64,000 bases of DNA from Roseospira navarrensis (GCF_009601025.1 NZ_WIVE01000015.1:1-64000); one strand, 5' to 3'. Shown: positions 47,832-57,615, counted from the first letter of the stretch. Made by a program: numbers and translations. Notes: generated by a model not told the origin, from the sequence alone.

Positions 47832-48566
47832 TCATCGCACCGTGATCGGGTCGCCCACCTTGAGCCCCAGGCCGGTGTCGGCGCGGCACTGGTTGACGGC
47901 CAGTTCGGCGAGGCCGTTGGCGTTTTCGTACCAGAACACCTGTCCCACGGGGACGTCGGAGAACGTGCGCGCCCGTCGTGCCGGGCGACCGTGGGCGATC
48001 AGGTCGGTCGCGCCCTTCAGGGTCCAGGCCCGGCGGCCCGTCATCACGTTGCCGTAGCGGTCCACGTACACGACGCGGTCCAGGTCGTCCGGCCAGTCGG
48101 GGCGATCGACCGTGCCCGGGGGCAGCGCGGTCGCCGCGTCCGGACGCTCCCCCCGTGCCAGCCGGGCGGCGGCGGGGGCGAAGATGTCGCGGCCGTGGAA
48201 GCTGGCGCTGACCGCGCCTTCGGCCGCAAAGGCGGGGAAGGCCCGCACCGTCTCGGCCCGTCTGGCGATCAGCGCGAACAGGCCGTTGTCCGGTCCCACG
48301 AACCAGCGGCCGTCGGCCTCCAGCATGATCGTGCCCCGGTCCGAACCCACGCCGGGGTCCACCACGCCCACGACGATCGCCTCTCTCGGCAGGATCGGCG
48401 CCAGCGCCGCCAGCAGGTAGGCCGCGCCCATGGGGTCGAACAGGGGCGCGTCCGCGCACAGGTCCACCACGGGCACATCGGGCGCGGCCGCGTGCAGGAC
48501 GGCCTTCATCTGGCCGGTGTATGGGCCGTCCAGCCCGAAATCCGTGAACAGGGCGATCAGGGTCAT
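47832..48566 (-). CDS. SAM hydroxide adenosyltransferase (DUF62)
   Basis: This 244-residue enzyme of the DUF62 / SAM hydroxide adenosyltransferase family would split SAM to adenosine and methionine using water, or halide in the fluorinase/chlorinase branch. It has LIALFTDFGLDGPYTGQMK, VVGVVDPGVGSDR and NGLFALIA. The short loop of the halogenase branch is not obvious, so the hydrolase form is more likely. The frame is open to 48854. The ATG at 48566 starts the conserved strand. It is divergent from the TRAP operon. Confidence 0.88.
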   Translation of the reverse strand: MTLIALFTDFGLDGPYTGQMKAVLHAAAPDVPVVDLCADAPLFDPMGAAYLLAALAPILPREAIVVGVVDPGVGSDRGTIMLEADGRWFVGPDNGLFALIARRAETVRAFPAFAAEGAVSASFHGRDIFAPAAARLARGERPDAATALPPGTVDRPDWPDDLDRVVYVDRYGNVMTGRRAWTLKGATDLIAHGRPARRARTFSDVPVGQVFWYENANGLAELAVNQCRADTGLGLKVGDPITVR

Positions 48567-48859
48567 GGACGAGAGCGGTCCTTTGCTTGAGTCCGGGGTG
48601 AGGGCGGGGCCGGGCGCGTTCGGACGGGCCGCGCAACGACCGGGCGGTGCGCGAGACGTCGTGCGATCGATTGTTTTACTCTGATCGTCCGATCCTGGCC
48701 ATTGTTCCCCGTTCCCGTCCATGTGTATGCTGCGGACGAACCACTTCGGGGACGGCACGGGGGACCACCCACCGGCGCCCCGGGCCCGTTTCAGCCGGGG
48801 GGCGGACGGGCAATCGGACGGTGCGGCCGTCCGCAACAGATCGAGGGAGAACACTGTCC

Positions 48860-49960
48860 ATGAAACGTCGTGAGTTCCTCTCCGGCGCCGCCGTCGCCGG
48901 TGCCGGCGCCGCAGCGTCCACGCTGGCCACGCCCGCGATCGCGCAGGACATGCGCGAACTGAAGATGGTGACCACCTGGCCGAAGAACTTCCCCGGCCTG
49001 GGCACCAGCGCCGAGCGTCTGGCCCAGCGCATCACCGCCATGTCCGGCGGCCGCCTGACCGTGAAGGTGTTCGCGGCCGGTGAACTGGTGCCGCCGTTCG
49101 AGGCGTTCGACGCGGTGTCGTCCGGCACGGCCGACATGTACCACGGGGCCGAGTACTACTGGCAGGGCAAGTCCAAGGCGTTCAACTTTTTCGCCGCGGT
49201 GCCGTTCGGCCTGACCGCGACCGAAATGAGTTCCTGGATCCACCACGCCGGCGGCCAGGCCCTGTGGGACGAGCTGTCCTCCGGCTTCAACATCAAGCCG
49301 ATGATGGTGGCCAACACCGGCGTGCAGATGGGCGGCTGGTTCAACAAGGAAATCAACAGCCTGGAGGACTACAAGGGCCTCAAGATCCGCATGCCCGGCC
49401 TGGGCGGCGAGGTGCTGCGCCGCATCGGCGCCGCCGCCGTGTCGCTGCCCGGCGGCGAGATCTTCCCGGCGCTGCAGTCCGGCGCCATCGACGCCACCGA
49501 GTGGGTCGGCCCCTGGAACGACCTGGCGTTCGGCTTCTACAAGGTCGCCAAGTTCTACTACTACCCGGGCTTCCACGAGCCGGGCACCACGCTGTCGGGC
49601 GGCGTCAACCTGGATGTCTGGAACGGCCTGAGCAGCGAGGACAAGGCCATCATCGAGGCCGCCGCCACCGCCGAGAACGACTATTCCCTGGCCGAGTTCA
49701 ACGCCCGCAACGGCGACGCGCTGGACACGCTGGTGAACGAGCACGGCGTCGAACTGCGGAAGTTCTCCGACGAGGTGATGACCGCCATCGGCGGGGCCGC
49801 CGGCGAGGTGGTGGCCGAGGTCGCCGCCGAGGATCCGATGACGCAGAAGGTCTACGACTCGTTCCTGGACTTCCGGACCAAGGCCATGGGCTGGGCCCGC
49901 ATCGCGGACCAGGCGTACTGGAACGCCCGCGAGCTGCCCTACGAGTACACCAAGGGCTGA
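48860..49960 (+). CDS. TRAP transporter substrate-binding protein (DctP/TakP-like)
   Basis: This 366-residue periplasmic receptor has a twin-arginine-type signal (RREFLSGAAVAGAGAAAS) followed by MRELKMVTTWPKNFPGLGTSAERL, typical of the dimeric TakP-like subgroup that binds 2-oxo acids. The conserved Arg in GLKIRMPG and the later EWVGPWNDLAFG match substrate-binding positions. It starts the dctP-dctQ-dctM operon. The precise ligand cannot be deduced. The frame extends upstream, but 48860 has GAGGGAG 12 bases before it. Confidence 0.94.
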   Translation: MKRREFLSGAAVAGAGAAASTLATPAIAQDMRELKMVTTWPKNFPGLGTSAERLAQRITAMSGGRLTVKVFAAGELVPPFEAFDAVSSGTADMYHGAEYYWQGKSKAFNFFAAVPFGLTATEMSSWIHHAGGQALWDELSSGFNIKPMMVANTGVQMGGWFNKEINSLEDYKGLKIRMPGLGGEVLRRIGAAAVSLPGGEIFPALQSGAIDATEWVGPWNDLAFGFYKVAKFYYYPGFHEPGTTLSGGVNLDVWNGLSSEDKAIIEAAATAENDYSLAEFNARNGDALDTLVNEHGVELRKFSDEVMTAIGGAAGEVVAEVAAEDPMTQKVYDSFLDFRTKAMGWARIADQAYWNARELPYEYTKG

Positions 49961-50119
49961 TCGGCGGCGGGGGGCTCCCCGCGTGCCCTCTTCCTGGGCG
50001 GCGCGCCCTGCCTTCCCTCGGGACAGGCGGGGGGCGCCGTTCCCCGTATCGGCGGGACGCCAGTCAAGGGCGTCCGCCCCCCGGACCACCCCCTTTCATC
50101 GCAGCTATAGGAGTTGGCG

Positions 50120-50668
50120 GTGTCCTCGCTCTCCGCGTTGGCTCGTGCCATAGACCGCTTCAGCCGGGGCGTCGGACAGACGGTCGCCTGGCTGGCGCTC
50201 ATCATGGTGCTGGTGCAGTTCCTGGTCGTCGTTCTGCGCTACGTCTTCGGGCTTGGCTTCATCTGGATGCAGGAAAGCATCACATACATGCACGGCCTGC
50301 TGTTCATGGTGGGGGCCGGGTATACGCTGCTGATGGACGGGCACGTGCGCGTGGACGTGTTCTACCGAGAGGCCTCGCCGCGCCGGAAGGCGCTGGTCAA
50401 CCTGCTGGGCAGCCTGCTGTTCCTGATTCCGTTCTGTGTGCTGATCCTGTGGGTCTCGTTCGGCTATGTGGCGAACTCCTGGCGGGTCCTGGAGGGATCG
50501 AAGGAGACCAGCGGCATTCAGGGCATCTACCTGTTGAAATCGGTGATCCTGGTGTTCGGCGGCCTGGTGATCCTGCAGGGCCTTTCCATGATCGCCCGTT
50601 CGGTCCTGACCCTTGCGGGGGTCGATGACGAGGACACGTCGGCCCGAAGCGGGGAGGCCGCGCGATGA
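50120..50668 (+). CDS. TRAP transporter small permease (DctQ-like)
   Basis: This 182-residue protein has four membrane helices and the family pattern FIWMQESITYMHGLLFMVGAGYTL. It connects the receptor to the large permease. GTG at 50120 has GGAG seven bases upstream and is preferred to TTG at 50114. Its end overlaps the dctM start by four bases. Confidence 0.92.
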   Translation: MSSLSALARAIDRFSRGVGQTVAWLALIMVLVQFLVVVLRYVFGLGFIWMQESITYMHGLLFMVGAGYTLLMDGHVRVDVFYREASPRRKALVNLLGSLLFLIPFCVLILWVSFGYVANSWRVLEGSKETSGIQGIYLLKSVILVFGGLVILQGLSMIARSVLTLAGVDDEDTSARSGEAAR

Positions 50669-52248
50669 GCCTCCTCGAACGCGAGATTTTCGCGCTCATC
50701 ATGTTCGCCGGGACCTGCCTGTTTCTGATCTGCGGGTTTCCGGTGGCCTTCACGCTGGGTGGCTCGGCCCTGCTGTTCGGCATCATCGGCTGGGTCATCG
50801 GCGCTTTCGACATGAGCTTCGTGGCGGCGATGCCCCAGCGCATCTTCGGCACCATGACCAACGAAGTGCTGATCGCGGTGCCCCTGTTCGTGTTCATGGG
50901 GGTGATGCTGGAGCGCTCGCGGGTCGCCGAAGACCTGCTGGACAGCATGGGCAAGCTGTTCGGCACGCTGCGGGGCGGCCTGGGCATTTCGGTGTGCATT
51001 GTCGGCGCGCTGCTGGCGGCCTCCACCGGCATCGTCGGCGCCACCGTGGTGACCATGGGCCTGCTGTCCCTGCCCACCATGCTGCGCCGGGGCTACGATC
51101 CCGCCCTGTCGTGCGGCACCATCTGCGCCGCCGGCACGCTGGGCCAGATCATCCCGCCGTCCATCGTGCTGGTGCTGCTGGGCGACCAGATCTCCAACGC
51201 CTACACCGACGCCCAGCGGGCGATCGGCAACTGGTCACCCGAGCCCGTCTCGGTCGGCGACCTGTTCGCCGGCGCCCTGCTGCCGGGCCTGGGGCTGGTC
51301 GTGCTGTACATCACCTATGTGGCGCTGACCGCATGGCTGCGCCCGAAGGCCGCGCCCTCGATCCGGGACGAGGCCGATGCCGACATGAGCGCCTGGGAGA
51401 CCATCCAGACCCTGGCCAACGCGCTTCTGCCGCCCGTCATCCTGATCGTGGCGGTGCTGGGCTCGATTCTGACGGGCGTGGCCACCCCCACGGAGGCCGC
51501 CGCCGTGGGCGCGGTGGGCGCCCTGCTGCTGGGCGGGATGAAACTGGAGCATAGCCGCCGGTGGCCGATCATGCTGACCTTCGCCGCGCTGGTGGTCATG
51601 CTGATGCTGGCCCGCTGGGTGGACCTCCGCGTCGCCCGCGACACCATCGGGCAGGGCGACATGATCGGCATCTGGGTCGCGGTGGTCTGCACCGGGATCG
51701 TCTTCCTGGGCATCGGCGAAAGCCTGCGCCGGGTGTGGTCCATGGGCATCCTGCAGGAGGTCATGCGCCAGACCCTGATGATCTCCTCGATGGTGTTCGT
51801 CATCATCGTGGGCGCCGGCCTGTTCTCGCTGGTGTTCCGGGGCCTGGGCGGCGAGGAGATGGTGCACGAGTTCCTGACCAACCTGCCCGGCGGCGTGTTC
51901 GGGGCCATGCTGGTGGTCATGCTGGTGATGTTCGTGCTGGGCTTCTTCCTGGACTTCATCGAGATCATCTATGTGGTGGTGCCCATCGTCGGGCCGGTGC
52001 TGCTGCGCATGGACATCGACCCGGTGTGGCTGGGGGTGATGATCGCCATGAACCTGCAGACCTCGTTCCTGACGCCGCCGTTCGGCTTCGCGCTGTTCTA
52101 CCTGCGCGGGGTCGCACCGCCGGAGATCCGGACCATGTCCATCTACAAGGGCGTGGCGCCGTTCATCCTGATCCAGATTATCGGGCTGGGTGTGCTCGCG
52201 GCCTGGCCGGAACTGGCCACCTGGCTGCCGGATGTGATCTTCGGGTAG
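50665..52248 (+). CDS. TRAP transporter large permease (DctM-like)
   Basis: This 527-residue, mostly hydrophobic protein carries out sodium-driven uptake with the receptor. Motifs GLGISVCIVGALLAASTGIVGAT and QIIPPSIVLVLLGDQ are typical. It is about 100 residues longer than most DctM proteins. The extra length falls in a middle region (about 225-350) with an additional hydrophobic stretch, as in some TakM relatives. Coupled to dctQ by an ATGA overlap. HEPN and nucleotidyltransferase genes follow nine bases later. Confidence 0.93.
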   Translation: MSLLEREIFALIMFAGTCLFLICGFPVAFTLGGSALLFGIIGWVIGAFDMSFVAAMPQRIFGTMTNEVLIAVPLFVFMGVMLERSRVAEDLLDSMGKLFGTLRGGLGISVCIVGALLAASTGIVGATVVTMGLLSLPTMLRRGYDPALSCGTICAAGTLGQIIPPSIVLVLLGDQISNAYTDAQRAIGNWSPEPVSVGDLFAGALLPGLGLVVLYITYVALTAWLRPKAAPSIRDEADADMSAWETIQTLANALLPPVILIVAVLGSILTGVATPTEAAAVGAVGALLLGGMKLEHSRRWPIMLTFAALVVMLMLARWVDLRVARDTIGQGDMIGIWVAVVCTGIVFLGIGESLRRVWSMGILQEVMRQTLMISSMVFVIIVGAGLFSLVFRGLGGEEMVHEFLTNLPGGVFGAMLVVMLVMFVLGFFLDFIEIIYVVVPIVGPVLLRMDIDPVWLGVMIAMNLQTSFLTPPFGFALFYLRGVAPPEIRTMSIYKGVAPFILIQIIGLGVLAAWPELATWLPDVIFG

Positions 52249-52257
52249 GGCAGGAGC

Positions 52258-52677
52258 ATGATCGCGGATCGCAGGGCAACGGCATGGCTGAGGCAGGCGG
52301 AGCGGGATCTGGCGCACGCTCGTCGTTCCGCCGAGCTTGGGGACCCCGAATGGGCCTGCAATGCCGCCCAGCAGTGCGCCGAGAAAGCCCTCAAGGCCGC
52401 GCTGATCGACCAGGGAACCCGACCGCCGTCGGTCCATGACCTGATGGCGCTGGCGCGTCGTCTGGTGCAGTCGGGAGTGATGGAGGCGGGCACCCTGGCC
52501 AGCTTGGGCGACCTCTCCGCCCTCACCGAGTACAGCATTACCGCGCGGTATCCGCTGGGCGACGGCCTCACGGCGCCCGGGGATGCCATCAGCCCCCGTC
52601 GCGTGGACGAGGCCGTGGAGACCGCCGGTCGCGTCCTCGACTGGGCGCGCGCGGTTCTGGGCGAGACCGGCGCATGA
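52258..52677 (+). CDS. HEPN-domain protein (toxin-like)
   Basis: This 139-residue helical protein is a HEPN family member: WLRQAERDLAHARRSAE at the N-terminus, then AAQQCAEKALKAALI and the RX4H motif RPPSVH (Arg55, His60), the expected ribonuclease signature. HEPN proteins paired with MNT nucleotidyltransferases act as toxin-antitoxin systems or related RNA-processing units. It starts nine bases after dctM and overlaps the MNT gene by four bases. Confidence 0.9.
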   Translation: MIADRRATAWLRQAERDLAHARRSAELGDPEWACNAAQQCAEKALKAALIDQGTRPPSVHDLMALARRLVQSGVMEAGTLASLGDLSALTEYSITARYPLGDGLTAPGDAISPRRVDEAVETAGRVLDWARAVLGETGA

Positions 52678-53018
52678 CCCGCGCGCCCGCCCTGCAACAC
52701 GCCCGAGAGAGGGTTCGCGACGGTCTGATCGCGGCGCTGCGGGCGGCCTGCGCCGCCGCCGTCCGTGATCCGGCGCGGATCGAGGCCGTGATGCTGGTGG
52801 GATCGGTGGCGCGGGGGGATTTCGACGGTCTGTCGGACGCCGACATCGTGGTCATCGGCGCGCGCGAGGCGTTCGAGTCCGGTGTGTTCGCCGACATCGA
52901 CCGGCCCGTGGATGTGCTGGTCGTTCCGCCCGCCCAATGGCACGGGGCAGGAGAGGCCGACGCCGACGCCGGCATGGTGGCGGATCTCCGCGCCGACGCG
53001 GTGCCGCTCTGGCCCTGA
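52674..53018 (+). CDS. MNT-type minimal nucleotidyltransferase
   Basis: This 114-residue protein has the nucleotidyltransferase motif GSVARGDFDGLSDADI (Gly43-Ser44 and Asp55, Asp57) and a third acidic residue Asp80 in PVDVLVV, so it is probably active. In HEPN-MNT pairs the MNT partner blocks the HEPN protein, in some by adding AMP. ATGA overlap with the HEPN gene shows coupling. It may act as the antitoxin. Confidence 0.9.
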   Translation: MTRAPALQHARERVRDGLIAALRAACAAAVRDPARIEAVMLVGSVARGDFDGLSDADIVVIGAREAFESGVFADIDRPVDVLVVPPAQWHGAGEADADAGMVADLRADAVPLWP

Positions 53019-53140
53019 CCCACCGACAGGCCCGATCCTTTTGATTCGCGCCGTCTCCTTCCAATGCGCCGATTGACCGCGCCGCCGGACTGTTGCGATC
53101 CTTGACCGATGGGGGGGATTCATCGTCGGAGGGCATTGGG

Positions 53141-53617
53141 ATGTCACCGCGAGACGCTGCGACCAGTTGGCTGCGACAGGCCCGGAACGATCTTGTTCAT
53201 GCGCACTGGTCCCTGCAGGCCGGCCATGCGGACTGGGCGTGCCTCGCGGCGCACCATGCCACAGCGATGGCGCTGAAGGGTCTGATCGTGGATGCGGGGC
53301 ATCGGCCTTTGGCGACCGACAATCCGGCGCTGCTGGCGATGGACCTGATGGAACTGGGGGTCCTGGACGAAGACGATGTGGCCGGTCTGGGCGATTTGGA
53401 CACCCTGCCGGCCACGGCCCTCCGCGTGCGCAACCCGGAACGGGCCGCAGGGGGCGGGTCTCGCGACGAAACGGCCTCGCTGGCCGCGACGGCCGTGGCC
53501 CTCAGCCAGCGGGTGCTGGCGCTGGTGACGACCGTCACCCGCAGTCGGGGCCTGCCGCTGGGGCCGGAACTGGCGGGGCCCGGCTTCGTTGCGGGGCCCC
53601 GGCAGATGACGGGGTGA
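53141..53617 (+). CDS. Second HEPN-like protein, motif degenerate
   Basis: This 158-residue protein aligns along the first HEPN (TSWLRQARNDLVHAHWSLQ, then ADWACLAAHHATAMALKGLIV). At the motif it reads RPLATD, with Arg55 kept and Asp60 where the first has His60, so the RNase centre is probably lost. It may be a regulator or a decaying paralogue of the 52258 gene. The ATG at 53141 is chosen. The frame opens from 53093. It is convergent with gshB. Confidence 0.78.
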   Translation: MSPRDAATSWLRQARNDLVHAHWSLQAGHADWACLAAHHATAMALKGLIVDAGHRPLATDNPALLAMDLMELGVLDEDDVAGLGDLDTLPATALRVRNPERAAGGGSRDETASLAATAVALSQRVLALVTTVTRSRGLPLGPELAGPGFVAGPRQMTG

Positions 53618-53645
53618 CCCGGGTTCCCGCCGAGACCGGGGGCGG

Positions 53646-54599
53646 TCACCCCCCGGTCGGCATCACCCGCCGCTCGATGGCGTCCCACAGGGCCACTTCC
53701 AGACGCGGCCCGCCCAGGCGCGCCACCTCCTGCAGCCCGGTGGGCGAGGTGACGTTGATCTCGGTCAGGTGGTCGCCGATCACGTCGATGCCGACGAAGA
53801 TCAGCCCGCGGTCGCGCAGGTCCGGGCCGATGGCGGCGCAGATCTCGCGGTCGCGGGCGGTCAGGTCGGTGGCCACGGGCCGCCCGCCCACGTGCATGTT
53901 GGAGCGCGCCTCGCCGTCCGCCGGGATGCGGTTGATGGCCCCCATGGGCTCGCCGTCCACCAGGATGATGCGCTTGTCGCCCTGACGGATCTCCGGCAGA
54001 TAGCGCTGCACCATCAGCGGCTCGCGAGAGATCGAGCCGAACATTTCGACCAGCGCGCCCAGGTTCTCGTCGCCGGGCTTGAGGTGGAACACGCCGGCGC
54101 CGCCGTTGCCGAACAGCGGCTTGACGATGATGTCCTTGTGGACCTCGCGGAAGGCCTTGATCTCGGCCAGGCCGCCGCTGACCAGCGTGGGCGGCATCAG
54201 GTCCGGCCAGCGGCACACGAACAGCTTTTCCGGCGCGTTGCGGACCTCGGTCGGGTTGTTGACCACCAGCGTCCGCGGGTGGATGTGATCCAGGATGTGG
54301 GTGGCCGTGATGTAGGCCATGTCGAAGGGCGGGTCCTGGCGCATCAGCACCACATCCACCGTGGCCAGATCCAGCACCGCGGAGTCGCCCAGCGTGAAGT
54401 GATCGCCAGCCAGACGTCGCACCTCCATGGGGCGAGCGCGGGCCAGCACCTTGCCGTCCCGGAAGCTGAGGTCGCGTGGGCCATAATGCCACAGGGTATG
54501 GCCGCGCGCCTGGGCCTCCAGCGCCAGCACGAAGGTGCTGTCGGCGGTGATGTCGATATGGGTGATGGGGTCCATCTGGATGGCGACGGACAGGGACAT
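53646..54599 (-). CDS. gshB: Glutathione synthetase
   Basis: This 317-residue ATP-grasp enzyme joins glycine to gamma-glutamylcysteine. The start [22 protein letters not shown], the grasp loop [15 protein letters not shown] and ATG-end [13 protein letters not shown] are diagnostic. The frame is open to 54773. The ATG at 54599 begins the conserved strand, with GAGGAA upstream. It is the downstream gene of a minus-strand run with the PII-like, cyclodeaminase-like and ubiK genes. Glutathione is used by gloA, fghA and chaC in this window. Confidence 0.97.
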   Translation of the reverse strand: MSLSVAIQMDPITHIDITADSTFVLALEAQARGHTLWHYGPRDLSFRDGKVLARARPMEVRRLAGDHFTLGDSAVLDLATVDVVLMRQDPPFDMAYITATHILDHIHPRTLVVNNPTEVRNAPEKLFVCRWPDLMPPTLVSGGLAEIKAFREVHKDIIVKPLFGNGGAGVFHLKPGDENLGALVEMFGSISREPLMVQRYLPEIRQGDKRIILVDGEPMGAINRIPADGEARSNMHVGGRPVATDLTARDREICAAIGPDLRDRGLIFVGIDVIGDHLTEINVTSPTGLQEVARLGGPRLEVALWDAIERRVMPTGG

Positions 54600-54727
54600 G
54601 GACGGGGTTCCTCGCGCAGCGGGTCTCATATGAACAGGGTCCGACGATGACCGTTCGGCCCCGTCCGAGCAACCGGGAAACTGCGTGATGGTTCGGGCCG
54701 GACCTTGAAGATGCCCGCGCCGAGACG

Positions 54728-55045
54728 CTAGGTGAATCGCTCCGGCCGCAGCACCTGGATGTCCGAGGCGCACACCACGCCGGGCCAGGTTTCCAGCAGG
54801 GCGCCCATGCCCTCCAGGATGGCGTCGGCCTTGGCCTCGTTGGTCAAAACGACCACCTGCACCATGTGCTGGGCGTCCACCGGCTGTCCGTCCTGCCAGG
54901 CCCCGTCGAGTCCGCGCCCCTCCAGCGCCGGCAGAACGGTGTAGCGCCGCGCGCCGCTGGTCTTGACCACCTCCAGCACCCGCTTCAGCAGCGGCCGCTC
55001 GACCAGCATTTCCACTTTCTTCCGGGTATGCGTGCGCACCGCCAT
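54728..55045 (-). CDS. PII-like signalling protein
   Basis: This 105-residue protein has the PII-like ferredoxin-fold outline: [37 protein letters not shown], then [19 protein letters not shown] (stretch positions about 9-45 and 62-80). The T-loop with a uridylylation Tyr of true GlnB is absent. The LL, GxxxYTV and GRG spacing is more like SbtB or the carbon-linked PII-like proteins. It may sense a nucleotide or carbon signal. It sits between gshB and the cyclodeaminase-like gene. No transporter partner is adjacent. Confidence 0.72.
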   Translation of the reverse strand: MAVRTHTRKKVEMLVERPLLKRVLEVVKTSGARRYTVLPALEGRGLDGAWQDGQPVDAQHMVQVVVLTNEAKADAILEGMGALLETWPGVVCASDIQVLRPERFT

Positions 55046-55131
55046 GGCTCGGCCCCTCTTCTGCGCTCCAGTATGCCCCTATCAGGTGTGTGGCTATACT
55101 GGAGCGCGGGGCGCGGCTTGGCCAGCCCGAT

Positions 55132-56091
55132 TCAGGCGGAGACGGTTTCGTAGGCCAGGGCGGCCCCCGCCAGATCCTCCAGGGCGGTGCCCACGGACTT
55201 GAAGATGGTGATCTCGTCGGCGCGGCCGCGCCCGGGCCGTTCGCCGCGCGTCAACTGGAACAGATCGCCCTGGATGTCGTCGCGGGTGATGACCCCGGCC
55301 TTCAGCGGATCGACCAGATCGCCGCACTCGACCAGAGCGCCTTCGGTGTCGATGAACACCCGGGACCGGCGCATGGCCTCGTCGTCGGTCTCGCGCATCA
55401 GGGGCGTGAAGCCGCCGGCCATGTCCAGGTGCTGGCCGGGCCGCAGGTCTGCGCCCGGCACCACCGCCGTGCTGGCGGAGGTCACGCAGGAGATCACGTC
55501 GGCGGCCGCCATGCCCTCCCGCAGGTCCGGGACGGCCGAAACGGTCGTGCCGGCCGGCAGGTCCGGCGTCACGCCCTCGGCCACGGCGGCGGCCTTGGCC
55601 GGGTCGCGCCCCCACACCAGGACGGTGCGGTAGTCCCGCACGGCGGCGTGATGGCGGATGAAGTGGGGGGCGAGCGCGCCGGTGCCTACGACCAGCAGGG
55701 TTTCGGCATCGGGCCGGGCCAGATAATCCGCGCCCAGCGCGGACGCCGCGGCCGTCCGCAGGCGGGTGAGCAATGTGCCGTCGATCAGGGCCAGGGGCCG
55801 GCCGCTGCCGCCCTCGGCCAGATAATAGAGCGCGGTGACGGCGGACAGGTCGCGACGGCCCGGATTGTCGGGGAACACCGTGGCCACCTTGACCCCGATG
55901 TAGCCCTGGCCGGCGGCCTGCCACGCGGGCATGAGCAGCAGGGTGCCCGGGCGCTCGTCATCGCGCGACGGCAGGGTGTGGTGATGGCGCAGCGGCGCGT
56001 CCGCCCCGGCCTTGAACATGCCCCGCAGGGCCTCGACAAGCGCGCGCGGCGGCAGCGCGCGCCCGAGCGCGTCGGCATCCAGATGCAGCAT
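55132..56091 (-). CDS. Ornithine cyclodeaminase / mu-crystallin family protein
   Basis: This 319-residue NAD(P)-dependent enzyme has [39 protein letters not shown] and the Rossmann loop [16 protein letters not shown]. The family includes ornithine cyclodeaminase, ketimine reductase, and alanine and tauropine relatives, so substrate is uncertain. Length is normal. It follows ubiK by 15 bases and precedes the PII-like gene. Confidence 0.9.
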   Translation of the reverse strand: MLHLDADALGRALPPRALVEALRGMFKAGADAPLRHHHTLPSRDDERPGTLLLMPAWQAAGQGYIGVKVATVFPDNPGRRDLSAVTALYYLAEGGSGRPLALIDGTLLTRLRTAAASALGADYLARPDAETLLVVGTGALAPHFIRHHAAVRDYRTVLVWGRDPAKAAAVAEGVTPDLPAGTTVSAVPDLREGMAAADVISCVTSASTAVVPGADLRPGQHLDMAGGFTPLMRETDDEAMRRSRVFIDTEGALVECGDLVDPLKAGVITRDDIQGDLFQLTRGERPGRGRADEITIFKSVGTALEDLAGAALAYETVSA

Positions 56092-56106
56092 GGGTCCGGC
56101 CGCGCC

Positions 56107-56484
56107 CTACTCGGATCCGCTGTCGGACCCGGCATCGCCCCCGGAGGCGGCCTTGCCGCCGCTCCCGGTCTTGCGGCGGGCGGTCTTGGCTCCGGTGCTC
56201 GCCTTGGTTCCGCCGCCGGCGGCGGCCTTGGTCAGGTCGGCCACCTGTTCCTCCAGCACCGCGAGACGGGCCGTCAGGACCTCGTTCTCGGCGCGGGCCT
56301 CGGCCGCCATCTCGCGGGCGATCTCGAAATCCTCCCGCGTGACCAGGTCCAGTTCGTTCGCCACGCGCTCCACGCGCTGGCGCACCAGCTCTTCGATCTC
56401 GCTGCGCAGCCCCCCGACGGCGCCCAGCGCCCCTCCGGCAAGCCGGCTCAGATCGTCGAGAACTTTGGGACCCCCGCTGGACAT
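56107..56484 (-). CDS. ubiK: UbiK-like accessory factor (BMFP domain)
   Basis: This 125-residue protein has the BMFP/UbiK pattern: SEIEELVRQRVERVANELDLVTREDFEIAREMAAEARAEN in the first half (about residues 30-70), then a coiled coil and a basic, Ala/Gly-rich tail. Family members help the ubiquinone-synthesis complex and can bind membranes. The ATG at 56484 (MSSGGPKVL) has GGGAG upstream. It is divergent from hldD. Confidence 0.85.
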   Translation of the reverse strand: MSSGGPKVLDDLSRLAGGALGAVGGLRSEIEELVRQRVERVANELDLVTREDFEIAREMAAEARAENEVLTARLAVLEEQVADLTKAAAGGGTKASTGAKTARRKTGSGGKAASGGDAGSDSGSE

Positions 56485-56625
56485 TGTGACACTCCCATCC
56501 CTGGCACCGCTGAAACACACCTTGCCCCGGGCCGGTTTCGCGCTCCGGGGGTCAAGGACCGACCCAGACTATGGGGATCGAACCGTCTCTTGACAACAGC
56601 CGGAGCGAGGGGGCCTTCTGCCGCC

Positions 56626-57615
56626 ATGTATATCGTCACCGGCGGCGCCGGCTTCATCGGATCGAACATCGTCGCGGGCCTGGAGGCGCGGGGCCTGGGG
56701 CCGGTCGTGATCTCCGACCGTTTGCGGGATGGCGCCAAGTGGCGCAACATCGCCGGGCGGGCGCTGCACGACATCATCCGCCCCGAAGACCTGATGGACT
56801 ACCTGGAGCACCACCGGGGCGCGGTGAAGGCCATCGTCCACATGGGCGCGATCTCGGCCACCACCGAGACGGACGTGGACCGCATCCTGGTCAACAACTT
56901 CCGCCTGTCATTGGACCTGTGGACCTGGTGCACGCGCAACCAGACCCGGTTCCTGTACGCCAGTTCGGCGGCCACCTACGGCGACGGCGCGACCGGGTTT
57001 GACGATGATTTCTCGCCCGAGGCGCTGGCCCGCCTGCGTCCCTTGAACCCGTACGGCTGGTCCAAACATCTGTTCGACCGCCGGGTGCGGGCCGACATCG
57101 ACGCCGGCCGGGTGACCCCGCCGCAGTGGGCCGGCCTGAAGTTCTTCAACGTCTACGGCCCCAACGAGTACCACAAGACCGGGCAGATGAGCGTGGTCGC
57201 CCAGGTTCACCCGGTGGCCCGCCGGGGCGAGCCGTTTCCGCTGTTCCGGTCGCACCGCCCGGACGTGCCCGACGGCGGCCAGTCCCGCGATTTCGTCTGG
57301 ATCGAGGACGTGGTGGACGTGGTGCTGTGGCTGCTGTCGTCGCCCAAGGTCAGCGGGCTGTTCAATCTGGGCACCGGGCAGGCGCGGAGTTTTCTGGATC
57401 TGGCCTCGGCCGTCTATCGCGCGCTCGGGCGCGAGCCCGCCATCGCGTGGCGGGACACGCCCGAGGCGATCCGCGACAAGTACCAGTATTTCACCCAGGC
57501 CAACATGGACCGGCTGCGCGCCGCCGGCTACAACCAGCCGTTCACGTCCCTGGAAGAGGGCGTCGGCCGCTACGTCCGCGACTTCCTGGAGCATACGGAC
57601 AATCCGTACCGCTAG
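56626..57615 (+). CDS. hldD: ADP-L-glycero-D-manno-heptose 6-epimerase
   Basis: This 329-residue NAD(P)-dependent epimerase of the SDR family acts in LPS inner-core heptose synthesis. It has the Rossmann GGAGFIGSNI at the N-terminus, YGDGATGFDDD, the YxxxK catalytic pair in NPYGWSKHLFD and VYGPNEYHKTGQMSV, typical of HldD. Length is normal. The other heptose genes are not in the window. Confidence 0.96.
   Translation: MYIVTGGAGFIGSNIVAGLEARGLGPVVISDRLRDGAKWRNIAGRALHDIIRPEDLMDYLEHHRGAVKAIVHMGAISATTETDVDRILVNNFRLSLDLWTWCTRNQTRFLYASSAATYGDGATGFDDDFSPEALARLRPLNPYGWSKHLFDRRVRADIDAGRVTPPQWAGLKFFNVYGPNEYHKTGQMSVVAQVHPVARRGEPFPLFRSHRPDVPDGGQSRDFVWIEDVVDVVLWLLSSPKVSGLFNLGTGQARSFLDLASAVYRALGREPAIAWRDTPEAIRDKYQYFTQANMDRLRAAGYNQPFTSLEEGVGRYVRDFLEHTDNPYR

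Noticed and set aside
47832-48854. Longer N-terminus for the SAM hydrolase from 48854
   Set aside because: The extra residues are low-complexity and the known family starts at LIALFTDFG; the ATG at 48566 fits.
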